From: JAUILA01 sp964563925
GTDB lineage: Bacteria; Bacteroidota; Bacteroidia; Cytophagales; Cyclobacteriaceae
Length of the DNA stretch: 33,495 bases
Direction: 5' to 3'
Assembly (NCBI GenBank): GCA_964563925.1
Contig: CAZLZD010000046.1
Span: forward strand, 1 to 33,495
Shown here: positions 22,712 to 31,230 of the stretch, in pieces
Layout of the letters: each line of letters starts with the position of its first letter
Numbering within the stretch: position 1 is the stretch's first letter
Notes under the pieces: model-generated
The model's input: only the letters and a program-made list of their open reading frames with translations
Told to the model about the DNA's origin: nothing
The model's database searches: none
Made by a program: the position numbers and the translations under genes

Positions 22712-22785
22712 GCCCTGTCCGTATTCCTCGGTTTTTTTGCCCTGTCCGTATTCCTCGGTTTTTTAGGCCAGTCTGTATTCCCCTG
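22705..22785. repeat. 27-base tandem repeat, three copies
   Basis: Two identical 27-base units (22705-22731 and 22732-22758), each T7 followed by GCCCTGTCCGTATTCCTCGG. A third, degenerate copy (22759-22785) has 21 of 27 bases identical. The first unit includes the T-run of the orphan terminator. It lies just downstream of the stop of the minus-strand gene at 22807. It is probably a short slippage-type minisatellite whose copy number may vary between strains. Confidence 0.9.
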
Positions 22786-22806
22786 AGCTTCGCTAAGAAT
22801 GTTATA

Positions 22807-23610
22807 TCATTTCAAACTTTCGGGCAGCGCGTACTTCCATACTTCCTGATCCTGAAAAAGCCACATGGACTCAGGTCCCAGCCAGACACTCCTTGCCGCA
22901 GCCGGCAACGTAATTTGTTGGGTATACCCTGAATAAATATCCTCTGTATAGAGGGTGCCTGGTTCGTTTTCACGTTGATAATACAGCAAATTATTGCGGA
23001 AGTGCAGATAGTTTATTCCCGGTACTTCAATTCTTCGCAGGAAGTTTCCAAGATTGTCGAAAAGATAGATGCCGGAATGGCGATCGGTAAGAAACAGGAT
23101 ATTCTGATACTCATGAAGTCCGTTGAAATCCGAATCATCCGGATCAAGTACCTGGGGCAGCGGGACCCGGATCGTTATCTGTTCAAGCTGAGGATCGGTT
23201 TTAAGCAGCGAAAAGTCGACCATGTCCACCACCCATAGCTGGTTGTTCAATGCAGGTGCCACGATTCCCGCGTATGAGGTAAACGGGGTAAGCCGGTAGC
23301 GGCTGGTTTCAGTCAGGAAACGGTCCAGGATAACGTATTCCTGCAAATCTTCATAAAAGAGAAAAGGCCGAAGGCCGTTATTTACATCCAGGAGGGTAAG
23401 TTGTGCCTTTTTAACCGGGGAGTAACGCAAAGGGTCCTGCTGATTTTCCGGATCATAACGCACGATGTCTCCATTGGAAGCGGCAAGGTAGATTCTTCCG
23501 GCATTGTCGCCTCTGACAAATTCCCAGTCGGGCATGGACATGTGTTTCTGCTGGCTAAACGCTGTGATAGCTGTCAGTAAAAGTCCGAGGACGGTAACGC
23601 TAACCTTCAT
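22807..23610 (-). CDS. Secreted beta-propeller-like hypothetical protein
   Basis: A 267-residue protein from the ATG at 23610, which overlaps the end of lpxH by 11 bases. A frame opening at 23649 is less likely because it would precede the signal peptide by 13 residues. The Sec signal is MKVSVTVLGLLLTAITAFSQ. The mature part is a run of short beta repeats with aromatic and Asp/Gly turns (GRIYLAASNGDIVRYDPENQ, NILFLTDRHSGIYLFDNLGN, SVWLGPESMWLFQDQEVWKY), suggesting a six-bladed NHL/PQQ-like propeller. I cannot name the family. Translational coupling to lpxH suggests an envelope-related role, but this is weak evidence. Confidence 0.75.
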   Translation of the reverse strand: MKVSVTVLGLLLTAITAFSQQKHMSMPDWEFVRGDNAGRIYLAASNGDIVRYDPENQQDPLRYSPVKKAQLTLLDVNNGLRPFLFYEDLQEYVILDRFLTETSRYRLTPFTSYAGIVAPALNNQLWVVDMVDFSLLKTDPQLEQITIRVPLPQVLDPDDSDFNGLHEYQNILFLTDRHSGIYLFDNLGNFLRRIEVPGINYLHFRNNLLYYQRENEPGTLYTEDIYSGYTQQITLPAAARSVWLGPESMWLFQDQEVWKYALPESLK

Positions 23611-24379
23611 AGGTTTTAAGCTCAATGGTATCACCGTCAAATACGGCAAAAGTATTCTGGGTCACCCATTCGCCCAGGTTGATATACCGGCTGGAGGAAT
23701 TGATCTCCACATCAAGGGGGAGGTGCCGGTGGCCGAAAACATAAAAATCAAAATGTTCCTCTTCTTCGATGGACCGGCAATACTGCAGCAGGTATTCCTT
23801 GTCGCCCCGAAAGCTGTTTTCCTTCTTTTGTTCATTGCTGATGCGGCTGTGCTTCGACCAGAAACGGGCCAATCCGATTCCGGCGTTCGGGTGAATCCGG
23901 GCAAACAGCCATTGACACAGCTTATTACGGAATATCCGTTTAAGAAACTTATAACTGTAATCCCCGGGGCCCAGTCCGTCCCCATGTCCGAGAAGTAATC
24001 GTTTACCAGGGGTTGTCAGGCAAACCAGGTCACGATAGATGGTCACATTTAGTTCTTTTTTGAAATAATCGAACATCCACATGTCATGGTTACCGGTAAA
24101 AAAGTAAACCGGTATCCCCGCATCCGTAAATTCTGCAATTTTACCCTGTATCCTGGTAAACCCTTTAGGCACGGCATGCCTGTATTCAAACCAGAAGTCA
24201 AAAATATCTCCCATGAGGAAAATAGAATGTGCCTGCGGTCGAATTTCATCCATCCAGCGCAGGATGCGAAGTTCCCGCTCCCGGCTTGATTCTTCTGAGG
24301 GGGCACCCAGGTGAAAATCTGAGGCAAAGAATATTTTTTTGCCATCCAGCGATTCAACATGCAGGTCTTCTCTTTTCAT
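23600..24379 (-). CDS. lpxH: UDP-2,3-diacylglucosamine diphosphatase (LpxH-like)
   Basis: A 259-residue calcineurin-fold phosphoesterase expected to cleave UDP-2,3-diacylglucosamine to lipid X and UMP, an early step of lipid A synthesis at the cytoplasmic face of the inner membrane. Metal-site motifs are all present: SDFHLG (D21, H23), LMGDIFDFWFEY (D58), TGNHDMW (N97, H98, D99), LLLGHGDG (H132) and FGHRHLP (H217, H219). The insertion after GHGDG, rich in Lys/Arg/Phe (about 140-180), matches the lipid-binding cap of LpxH. The start is only 14 bases past the T-run of the ftsH terminator. The message may therefore be leaderless from TATTTTAG (24386-24393), or rely on read-through. The downstream propeller-like gene overlaps by 11 bases. 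Confidence 0.9.
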   Translation of the reverse strand: MKREDLHVESLDGKKIFFASDFHLGAPSEESSRERELRILRWMDEIRPQAHSIFLMGDIFDFWFEYRHAVPKGFTRIQGKIAEFTDAGIPVYFFTGNHDMWMFDYFKKELNVTIYRDLVCLTTPGKRLLLGHGDGLGPGDYSYKFLKRIFRNKLCQWLFARIHPNAGIGLARFWSKHSRISNEQKKENSFRGDKEYLLQYCRSIEEEEHFDFYVFGHRHLPLDVEINSSSRYINLGEWVTQNTFAVFDGDTIELKTYEG

Positions 24380-24392
24380 TGGCGGCTAAAAT

Positions 24393-24425
24393 AAAAAAAG
24401 ATCAGGCAGTTCACCGCCTGATCTT
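24393..24425 (-). terminator. Intrinsic terminator of ftsH
   Basis: Arms AAGATCAGGC (24398-24407) and GCCTGATCTT (24416-24425). On the minus strand it is followed by a T-run (A-run at 24393-24399 on the plus strand). It lies between ftsH and lpxH, 22 bases after the ftsH stop. Confidence 0.9.
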
Positions 24426-24447
24426 AAAGATACTTTCAAAGGAGCAA

Positions 24448-26577
24448 TTATTTTCCGGGCAGGTCATTACGTTCCTCGAGGGCCTCCGTGCCTCCTTCAG
24501 GGGCAGAGGAACGTTCAATATTATTGCTGGGAACATCCTTTTTCTCCTTATCATTCTTCTTCCCGTTTTCTTCCCCTGAGCCTTTACCGTTTTCCTCCGC
24601 CGACTCTTTGGCACTGTTCTTTTCCTTGGTGCCGTTGGCATTAGTGAAGGCTTCGTAGGTAGTCTGACCTTCAAAAGGTCGCTTACCAATAAGGCGTTCC
24701 AGGTCAGACTGGAATATGATCTCTTTCTCCAGCAGTTCACGTGCGATTGTTTCAAGCTCATCACGTCGTTTGAGCAGGAGGTTTTTCGTACGCTGATATG
24801 CCTGGTCCACCAGTTTCCTTACTTCCTCGTCAATGGTCTCGGCCGTGGTTTCGGAATAGGGTTTGGTGAAATTGTAATCAGACTGCTTTGAATCGTAAAA
24901 GGAGATATTACCCACCTTCGGATTCATACCGTAAACCGACACAATACTGTAAGCCATTTTCGTAATTCGCTCAAGATCACTCAGAGCGCCGGTGGATATC
25001 TTATTGAAAATAATCTCTTCCGCTGCCCGTCCGCCGAGTGCCATACACATTTGATCCATCAGTTGTTCAGTCTGATAGAGGAATTGCTCCTTGGGCAGGT
25101 ATTGTGCATAACCCAGCGCAGCCACGCCCCGGGGAACGATGCTCACCTTCACCAATGGATCGGCATGCTCGAGGAACCAGCCAGCTACGGCGTGTCCTGC
25201 TTCATGGTACGCAACAATCTTTTTCTCGTTAGGCGAAATGATCTTGTTCTTTTTCTCAAGTCCCCCGATAACCCGGTCGATGGCATCGTGGAAATCCTGC
25301 ATGTCCACTGCTTCCTTATCGCGACGGGCGGCGATCAGGGCCGCTTCGTTACATACGTTGGCAATCTCTGCCCCGGCAAAACCAGGTGTCTGGGCTGCCA
25401 GTTTCTTTGGATCCACATCCTTGGCCAGCTTGAGCGGCTTGAGGTGTACTTTAAAGATGGCTTCACGTCCTACGATGTCTGGCTTGTCAATGCTGATCTG
25501 GCGGTCAAACCTGCCCGGGCGCATCAACGCACTGTCCAGTACATCCGGCCGGTTTGTGGCAGCAAGAATGATCACACCCGAGTCGGTGGAAAATCCATCC
25601 ATCTCAACCAGCAGTGAATTCAGTGTATTCTCGCGTTCGTCGTTGGAGCCGGGCATCTGACCCCTGCCCCTGGAGCGGCCAATCGCGTCGATCTCATCGA
25701 TGAAAACGATGCACGGGGCCTTTTCCTTCGCCTGCTTGAACAGGTCACGTACCCTTGCCGCACCCACACCGACAAACATTTCAACAAAATCCGATCCGGA
25801 GAGTGTGAAGAAAGGTACTCCGGCTTCACCGGCAACCGCCTTGGCCAGGAGTGTTTTTCCCGTACCCGGTGAACCGACCAGCAAAGCGCCTTTAGGAATT
25901 TTACCACCAAGTTTCGTGAATTTGGAAGGGTTCTTCAGGAAATCAACAATCTCCTTGACCTCTTCCTTTGCCTCATCAAGTCCGGCTACATTATCAAAAG
26001 TTATCTTGACCTTGTTTTCTGCATCAAAGAGGGCTGCTCTCGATTTGCCAATATTGAATATCTGTCCTCCCGGACCGCCACCACCGGTCATACGGCGCAT
26101 CAGGAACCAGAAGCCAAATAAAATGAACAGCAGGATACCCCACTGCCAGAAAATACTCATGAAGTCTGATTTGTCTACCGGCTTGTAATCAATCTGCTTG
26201 TCAGGCGGTAATTCAGCCTGCAGTTCCTTCCACTCCCGGGTAAAGGTTTCCACCGAAGCGATGTTCACCTTAAAATGCGGACCGCTTTCACCGCCCAGCG
26301 GTGAGCTCGATCGCAGATCGCTGTATTTATCCTTATTAAGGGCTTCGTCGGTGAGCGTAGCCTCCACGTAATTCTGGTTCCTTATCAATCTCACTTCCTT
26401 GATATCACCATCCTTCACCATTTCCTTCAACTTGCTCATATAAATGACCTCGTTGGAAGGATAATTCTGGAGATAAGTAACCCCAAAAATTGTAGCGATG
26501 AGAATGACGATCACCCATACCTGGTAATTAGGTTTGGGCGGCTTGGTAGGCATCATTTTCTTCTTCTTATCTGGCAT
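24448..26577 (-). CDS. ftsH: ATP-dependent zinc metalloprotease FtsH
   Basis: A 709-residue inner-membrane protease that extracts and degrades membrane proteins and short-lived cytoplasmic factors. Two transmembrane helices (about 18-36 and 144-160) flank a periplasmic domain. The AAA module has Walker A GSPGTGKT (235-242), the pore loop FVGVGAARVR, Walker B IVFIDEIDAIG (290-300) and the second region of homology ATNRPDVLDSALMRPGRFDR. The zinc site is HEAGH (458-462) with a downstream Asp in GALSDLERITKMA. The C-terminal tail (about 645-709) is a charged, Glu/Lys/Asn/Gly-rich, low-complexity extension absent from E. coli FtsH. It follows rsfS by 60 bases, probably in one operon, a gene order seen in many Bacteroidota. 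Confidence 0.98.
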   Translation of the reverse strand: MPDKKKKMMPTKPPKPNYQVWVIVILIATIFGVTYLQNYPSNEVIYMSKLKEMVKDGDIKEVRLIRNQNYVEATLTDEALNKDKYSDLRSSSPLGGESGPHFKVNIASVETFTREWKELQAELPPDKQIDYKPVDKSDFMSIFWQWGILLFILFGFWFLMRRMTGGGGPGGQIFNIGKSRAALFDAENKVKITFDNVAGLDEAKEEVKEIVDFLKNPSKFTKLGGKIPKGALLVGSPGTGKTLLAKAVAGEAGVPFFTLSGSDFVEMFVGVGAARVRDLFKQAKEKAPCIVFIDEIDAIGRSRGRGQMPGSNDERENTLNSLLVEMDGFSTDSGVIILAATNRPDVLDSALMRPGRFDRQISIDKPDIVGREAIFKVHLKPLKLAKDVDPKKLAAQTPGFAGAEIANVCNEAALIAARRDKEAVDMQDFHDAIDRVIGGLEKKNKIISPNEKKIVAYHEAGHAVAGWFLEHADPLVKVSIVPRGVAALGYAQYLPKEQFLYQTEQLMDQMCMALGGRAAEEIIFNKISTGALSDLERITKMAYSIVSVYGMNPKVGNISFYDSKQSDYNFTKPYSETTAETIDEEVRKLVDQAYQRTKNLLLKRRDELETIARELLEKEIIFQSDLERLIGKRPFEGQTTYEAFTNANGTKEKNSAKESAEENGKGSGEENGKKNDKEKKDVPSNNIERSSAPEGGTEALEERNDLPGK

Positions 26578-26637
26578 CTCGATTTTTCTAAATTAATTAA
26601 CCTCTATTGTAACGAATTTTACTGACATATGTTCCGA

Positions 26638-27015
26638 TTATGCTACGTCCTCAATCCGCGTAATTTCTGCGTCTCCCCACAAATTCTCCAGCGCAAAGAA
26701 ATCCCGTCGTTCGGGCTTGAAGATGTGCGCGACAACGTCCACGTAATCAAGTAACATCCATTCCTTATTTTGGGTGCCTTCCCGGTGCCAGGGGTTTTGA
26801 GCGAGGGTTTTGGAAACTTCTTTGTCCACCGAATCTGCAATGGCATCAAGCTGTGTATCAGAATTTCCTGAACAGATGACGAAAAAATCCGCGACAGCAT
26901 TTTTAACTGTCCTCAGGTCCATAACGATGATATTTGAAGCTTTTTTCTCCTTCATCCCCTTCACCACAACTTCACTTAACTTTTCCGAAGGGGCCAAATT
27001 TTTATTTACATCCAT
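26638..27015 (-). CDS. rsfS: Ribosomal silencing factor RsfS
   Basis: A 125-residue protein of the RsfS/DUF143/Iojap family. In characterised members it binds ribosomal protein uL14 on the 50S subunit and blocks subunit joining when nutrients are low. Family features are MDLRTVKNAVADFFVICSGNSDTQ and EWMLLDYVDVVAHIFKPERR, and it ends with FFALENLWGDAEI. Length is normal. An exact -7 box (TAGTTTTG, minus strand 27038-27045) lies 22 bases before the start codon. It is divergent from birA, the promoters overlapping, and 60 bases ahead of ftsH. Confidence 0.95.
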   Translation of the reverse strand: MDVNKNLAPSEKLSEVVVKGMKEKKASNIIVMDLRTVKNAVADFFVICSGNSDTQLDAIADSVDKEVSKTLAQNPWHREGTQNKEWMLLDYVDVVAHIFKPERRDFFALENLWGDAEITRIEDVA

Positions 27016-27019
27016 TCAG

Positions 27020-27027
27020 TATCTTTG
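27020..27027 (+). promoter_or_regulatory. Promoter -7 box of birA
   Basis: TATCTTTG matches the Bacteroidota -7 consensus TAnnTTTG exactly. The predicted start is about 27034, giving a leader of about 20 bases to the ATG at 27055. A weak T-rich -33 element lies near 26999-27003. Confidence 0.6.
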
Positions 27028-27037
27028 ATTTCCTAAA

Positions 27038-27045
27038 CAAAACTA
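27038..27045 (-). promoter_or_regulatory. Promoter -7 box of rsfS-ftsH
   Basis: TAGTTTTG on the minus strand is an exact TAnnTTTG match. The predicted start is about 27031 and the ATG is at 27015. This box lies within the transcribed start of birA, so the two promoters overlap head to head. Confidence 0.6.
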
Positions 27046-27054
27046 CAAAAACTA

Positions 27055-27804
27055 ATGTATAAAAATCTTGCCAATACATTATTTGTAGGTAAAAACCTGA
27101 TTTTCATGACATCTTGTCACTCTACCAACCAGGAGGCCTACGATATGATCGGCAAAGAGCAGGTTCCTGACGGCACCATCATTATCACTGACCACCAGAC
27201 GGCAGGTCGCGGACAGATGGGTAACAAGTGGGAGGCAAATCCCGGTCTTAACCTCACTTTTTCTGTCATTCTTCAACCCCGCTTCCTGGAAGCCTCACGT
27301 CAGTTTCTGTTAAACATGGCCGTTTCACTGGCCATCACTGACTGGCTGCGTCCCTGGTCGGAGGAATTCCGGATCAAATGGCCGAACGACATTTTTCACC
27401 GGGACCATAAACTGGGAGGTATTCTGATTCAGAACCTGCTTCGCGGGTCCCAAATCGCTCACAGTATCATCGGTATAGGCCTGAATATCAATCAGCAAGT
27501 ATTTGAATCGCCCCGGGCTACCTCGTTAACGGAGATCACCGGCGAAACGTTCGACCTGGCCATTCTTGCCGATTCGCTCGGGGTTCACCTGGAGCAGCGT
27601 TACCTGCAGCTCAGGGGCGGCGGCAACGGACTCAGGGATGAATACCTGGCCCGTCTTTACCGTTTTGGCGAGGAACACCTCTACCACGACAAAACATACT
27701 TCAAAGGGAGTATTGTGGATGTGGATCCTTCCGGCAACCTGATCATGAAAACAGCTTCCGGTCGGCGGACTTTCCGCTTCAAGGAGGTCTCCTTTGTTAT
27801 CTGA
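27055..27804 (+). CDS. birA: Biotin--[acetyl-CoA-carboxylase] ligase
   Basis: A 249-residue biotin protein ligase that activates biotin to biotinyl-AMP and transfers it to the carrier Lys of carboxylases. The catalytic motifs are in order: STNQEAYD (binding of the biotin carboxyl), QTAGRGQMGNKWEA with GRGQMG at 51-56, KWPNDI (108-113) and KLGGILIQ (119-126), followed by a C-terminal SH3-like cap (about 200-249). There is no N-terminal helix-turn-helix, so unlike E. coli BirA it cannot act as a biotin repressor (monofunctional, group I). It is divergent from rsfS and has an exact promoter box. It is a single gene. Confidence 0.95.
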   Translation: MYKNLANTLFVGKNLIFMTSCHSTNQEAYDMIGKEQVPDGTIIITDHQTAGRGQMGNKWEANPGLNLTFSVILQPRFLEASRQFLLNMAVSLAITDWLRPWSEEFRIKWPNDIFHRDHKLGGILIQNLLRGSQIAHSIIGIGLNINQQVFESPRATSLTEITGETFDLAILADSLGVHLEQRYLQLRGGGNGLRDEYLARLYRFGEEHLYHDKTYFKGSIVDVDPSGNLIMKTASGRRTFRFKEVSFVI

Positions 27805-27881
27805 CCATTCATCAAAAATACTCTGTGGTTCTCTCGCAGTCTTTGTATCATTGATCCAATCACTCTACCATACCTTTTACT

Positions 27882-30800
27882 ATGAAAAGAACTATTACTA
27901 TTCTGTGCTTTGTGATGCTGTTTGTATTTGCCGGGCAGGCACAACAGCTTGACATGGACCTGATGAAGGGAATAACGGTCCGAAGTATCGGTCCGGCCGG
28001 AATGAGCGGCCGTGTGACCGCCATTGATGCCGTACATGAACAACCTGAAATAATTTATGCAGGGACTGCCTCGGGCGGACTCTGGAAGTCTGAAAACGGC
28101 GGTATCCACTGGGTTCCTGTTTTTGACAGTGTCAAAACCCTTTCGGTGGGAGCCGTGGCCATTGACCAGAGCAATCCGGATGTGGTCTGGGTTGGTACCG
28201 GGGAAGGTAACCCGCGAAACAGCCTCAACGGGGGATTCGGGGTCTACCGGACACTGAACGGCGGGCGTACCTGGCAGCTGATGGGACTTGAGCAGACCCG
28301 TAACATCCATCGGATCATTGTTCACCCCAATGACCCGAATACGGTATACGTCGGGGCGATCGGGTCGCCGTGGGGCGAACATCCTGAACGCGGGGTATTC
28401 AAAACCACTGACGGGGGAAAGACCTGGAACAAGGTATTGTACATCAATGAGAAAACGGGTGTGGCCGACATGGTCATGGATCCATCCAATCCGAACAAAT
28501 TATTTGTGGGAATGTGGGAGCACCTCAGAAAACCATGGACGTTCACCTCGGGCGGACCGGGATCCGGACTGTATATGACCGAGGATGGTTTTGAATCCTA
28601 CAAAAAACTTAGCCCGGACGATGGTTTGCCCAAAGGAGACCTTGGCCGGATCGGACTCGCCATATCACGGAGTAACCCGAAGCGGATCTATGCCCTGATC
28701 GAATCGAAAAAGAATGCCTTGTACCGTTCCGACGACGGAGGTTACAGCTGGAGAATGATCAATGACAAATCAGAGATAGGAAACCGTCCCTTTTATTATT
28801 CTGAGATTTATGTGGATCCTGAAAACGACAACAGGCTCTATTCACTCTTCTCCTACGTCAACGTCAGCGAGGACGGGGGCAGATCCTTTGAGCAGCTCAT
28901 GGATGCCTATGGTACTTCCCGTGGCGTACATCCTGACCATCACGCCTGGTGGATACACCCGGAAAACCCTGACTATATGATCGAAGGTAATGACGGCGGT
29001 CTCAACATCACCTATGACCGCGGAAAGACCTGGCGGTTTGTGGAAAATCTTCCGTTGGCGCAGTTTTATCATATCAGTGTGGATAACGAATACCCCTACA
29101 ATGTGTATGGGGGAATGCAGGATAATGGTTCGTGGGGCGGACCAGCCTACGTCTGGAAATCACAGGGGATCCGGAACTCCTACTGGCAGGAACTTGCTTT
29201 TGGTGACGGATTTGATGTGGTCCCGGACCCCGATGATGCCAGGTATGGATATGCCATGTCTCAGGAAGGGTTTGTGGTTCGCTATGACCGGGAGACCGGC
29301 CATAACCGGATTGTCCGGCCGACACACCCTGTCGCAGATACCATTCTCCGCTTTAACTGGAATTCGGCCATCGCCCAGGACCCCTTCGATAACGGCACCA
29401 TATATTTCGGCAGCCAGTTTGTCCACAAGAGTACAAACAAGGGCCATACCTGGGAGATCATATCGCCCGACCTGACTACCAATGACCCTGAGAAGCAGAA
29501 GCAGCACCTGAGCGGCGGACTTACCATGGACGCAACAGGTGCGGAAAACAATACGACCATTGTGGCGATAGAACCGAGCCCGCTGAAAAAAGACCTTATC
29601 TGGGCGGGATCTGACGACGGTCTCGTACACCTGACCCGCGATGGAGGAGAAAACTGGTCAAGGGTTTCGATACCCGGTATGCCGGCAGCTTCATGGGTGA
29701 ATCAGATTCGCGCCTCGTCACACCGGGAAGGTGAGGCTTTCGTCGTGGTAAATAACTACCGCAACTTTGATTTTAAACCGTACCTCTTCCACACGACAGA
29801 TTACGGAAAGACCTGGGAATCGTTGGTGAGCCAGGACCAGGTATGGTCTTATGCCCTTTCTTTTGTGCAGGACCTTGTCGAGCCCAATCTGATGTTCCTG
29901 GGTACTGACGGCGGTCTCTATGTAAGTGTGAACGGCGGCCGGCAGTGGACTCACTGGACAAAAGATTATCCGAATGTATCCACCATGGACCTTGCGATTC
30001 ATCCCCGGGAGCATGACCTGGTGATCGGTACCTTCGGACGGGCTGCCTATGTAATGGATGATATACGGCCGCTTCGAAAGATTGCTGCAGAAGGGACGTC
30101 TCTCATGGACCGGTCCCTGGTGCTTTTTGAACCCCCGGTAGCTTATCAGACCCTGAACCAGCAGCCATCGGGGACCCGCTTCGGCGCTGATGCGATATTC
30201 AATGGAGAAAACCGTCCTTCCGGTGCGATGATTACCTATTACCTGAAGGTACCGGAAAAGAAAAAGGAGGAGCCGGCGAAGGAAGAGAAAAAGAAGAAAA
30301 AGAAAGAATCGAAAGATTCCGGTGAGGCTGTCGCCGCAGACTCAACTGTGACTGACTCCCCGATGGATTCGGTGGTCCTTGAGATTTTCAGGGAGAATGG
30401 CGAGCAAATCCGTACCCTGAAGTGGAAAGCACCCGAAGAGGGGGGAATAAAGCGTACGTACTGGTATATGAACGAAAAGGGCGCTGACCGTCCCAGCCGC
30501 AACGAGCCACGGGGAAACCGGGGTGAGCCTGGCGGGGTAACCGTCATGCCAGGCACGTACAAGCTGCGGATGACCTGGGGTGAACATACCGACAGTTCCA
30601 TGGTGGAAGTGAAGTTCGATCCGCGTGTGAATATGCCGTCACAGGTTCTTCAGGCACAGTACGAAATGAGTAAAAGGCTTGAAGATGACCAGGCACTTGC
30701 AGCCGAGGCCATGAAACGCCTGCGTCATTCATTGGCAGTGGCGGATGATTATTCGAAGCGGATGAGTGACCTTGATAAGGAGAAATTCAAGGAGGAGATC

Positions 30801-31124
30801 AAACTCGCCAAAGCGACGAAAGACTCCATATCGGACATCATGGATTTTATCGTTGGCCAGGAAAGTGACCAGCAGGGTATCGTTTCATTCCTTGAGGTTC
30901 CTGTGACAAGCCGTCTTGGCACCGCTGGCTATTACATAGGCAGTTCACTGCAGGCCCCAGGGCCTACCGAAGAGCGCCTGGTACAGCAGGCCGAGGAAGC
31001 GTTGCAGGAGGCTCTGAAAATGGTCAATGAGTTTTATGAGACGGAATGGCCGGCATTCCGGGAAAAGGTTTCCGGGCTTGACCTGTTAAAATTCAAGGAT
31101 TACGAGCCACTTGAAATGGATTAG
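27882..31124 (+). CDS. Large secreted sortilin/VPS10-like BNR-repeat protein
   Basis: A 1080-residue protein with a Sec signal (MKRTITILCFVMLFVFAGQA). At least nine Asp-box/BNR motifs of the form S/T-x-D-x-G-x-x-W are visible across about 60-710: TLNGGRTW, TTDGGKTW, SDDGGYSW, STNKGHTW, TRDGGENW, TTDYGKTW and SVNGGRQW among them. This indicates a VPS10/sortilin-like ten-bladed propeller or tandem propellers. A Lys/Glu-rich low-complexity linker (about 789-813) precedes a C-terminal beta domain (about 830-930), and the end is helical (about 930-1060). Family members are often mislabelled glycosyl hydrolase; no sialidase or glycosidase catalytic residues can be pointed to here, so enzymatic function is unproven. 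A role in ligand capture at the envelope is possible. It is single, with a terminator. Confidence 0.88.
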   Translation: MKRTITILCFVMLFVFAGQAQQLDMDLMKGITVRSIGPAGMSGRVTAIDAVHEQPEIIYAGTASGGLWKSENGGIHWVPVFDSVKTLSVGAVAIDQSNPDVVWVGTGEGNPRNSLNGGFGVYRTLNGGRTWQLMGLEQTRNIHRIIVHPNDPNTVYVGAIGSPWGEHPERGVFKTTDGGKTWNKVLYINEKTGVADMVMDPSNPNKLFVGMWEHLRKPWTFTSGGPGSGLYMTEDGFESYKKLSPDDGLPKGDLGRIGLAISRSNPKRIYALIESKKNALYRSDDGGYSWRMINDKSEIGNRPFYYSEIYVDPENDNRLYSLFSYVNVSEDGGRSFEQLMDAYGTSRGVHPDHHAWWIHPENPDYMIEGNDGGLNITYDRGKTWRFVENLPLAQFYHISVDNEYPYNVYGGMQDNGSWGGPAYVWKSQGIRNSYWQELAFGDGFDVVPDPDDARYGYAMSQEGFVVRYDRETGHNRIVRPTHPVADTILRFNWNSAIAQDPFDNGTIYFGSQFVHKSTNKGHTWEIISPDLTTNDPEKQKQHLSGGLTMDATGAENNTTIVAIEPSPLKKDLIWAGSDDGLVHLTRDGGENWSRVSIPGMPAASWVNQIRASSHREGEAFVVVNNYRNFDFKPYLFHTTDYGKTWESLVSQDQVWSYALSFVQDLVEPNLMFLGTDGGLYVSVNGGRQWTHWTKDYPNVSTMDLAIHPREHDLVIGTFGRAAYVMDDIRPLRKIAAEGTSLMDRSLVLFEPPVAYQTLNQQPSGTRFGADAIFNGENRPSGAMITYYLKVPEKKKEEPAKEEKKKKKKESKDSGEAVAADSTVTDSPMDSVVLEIFRENGEQIRTLKWKAPEEGGIKRTYWYMNEKGADRPSRNEPRGNRGEPGGVTVMPGTYKLRMTWGEHTDSSMVEVKFDPRVNMPSQVLQAQYEMSKRLEDDQALAAEAMKRLRHSLAVADDYSKRMSDLDKEKFKEEIKLAKATKDSISDIMDFIVGQESDQQGIVSFLEVPVTSRLGTAGYYIGSSLQAPGPTEERLVQQAEEALQEALKMVNEFYETEWPAFREKVSGLDLLKFKDYEPLEMD

Positions 31125-31146
31125 GGACAACATTTTCAATACCAGG

Positions 31147-31177
31147 GCCACCGGATTTATTTCGGTGGCTTTTTTTA
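31147..31177 (+). terminator. Intrinsic terminator of the sortilin-like gene
   Basis: Arms GCCACCG (31147-31153) and CGGTGGC (31163-31169) with a 9-base loop, followed by eight T. It begins 22 bases after the stop. Confidence 0.92.
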
Positions 31178-31230
31178 TTGGTCTGCATCTGGTTTTGTAT
31201 TATTAGAGCGGGGAGATTAACTTCGTTCCG

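Noticed and set aside
22705..22785. Possible short CRISPR array
   Set aside because: The units are head-to-tail without spacers and no cas genes are nearby, so it is a simple tandem repeat.
22681..22932. Plus-strand reading frame with repeated Phe-Phe-Cys-Pro-Val-Arg-Ile-Pro units
   Set aside because: The repeat is the direct translation of the 27-base tandem repeat, and the rest is antisense to the gene at 22807-23610.
27681..28382. 233-codon minus-strand frame across birA and the sortilin-like gene
   Set aside because: It is antisense to two well supported genes and without recognisable motifs.
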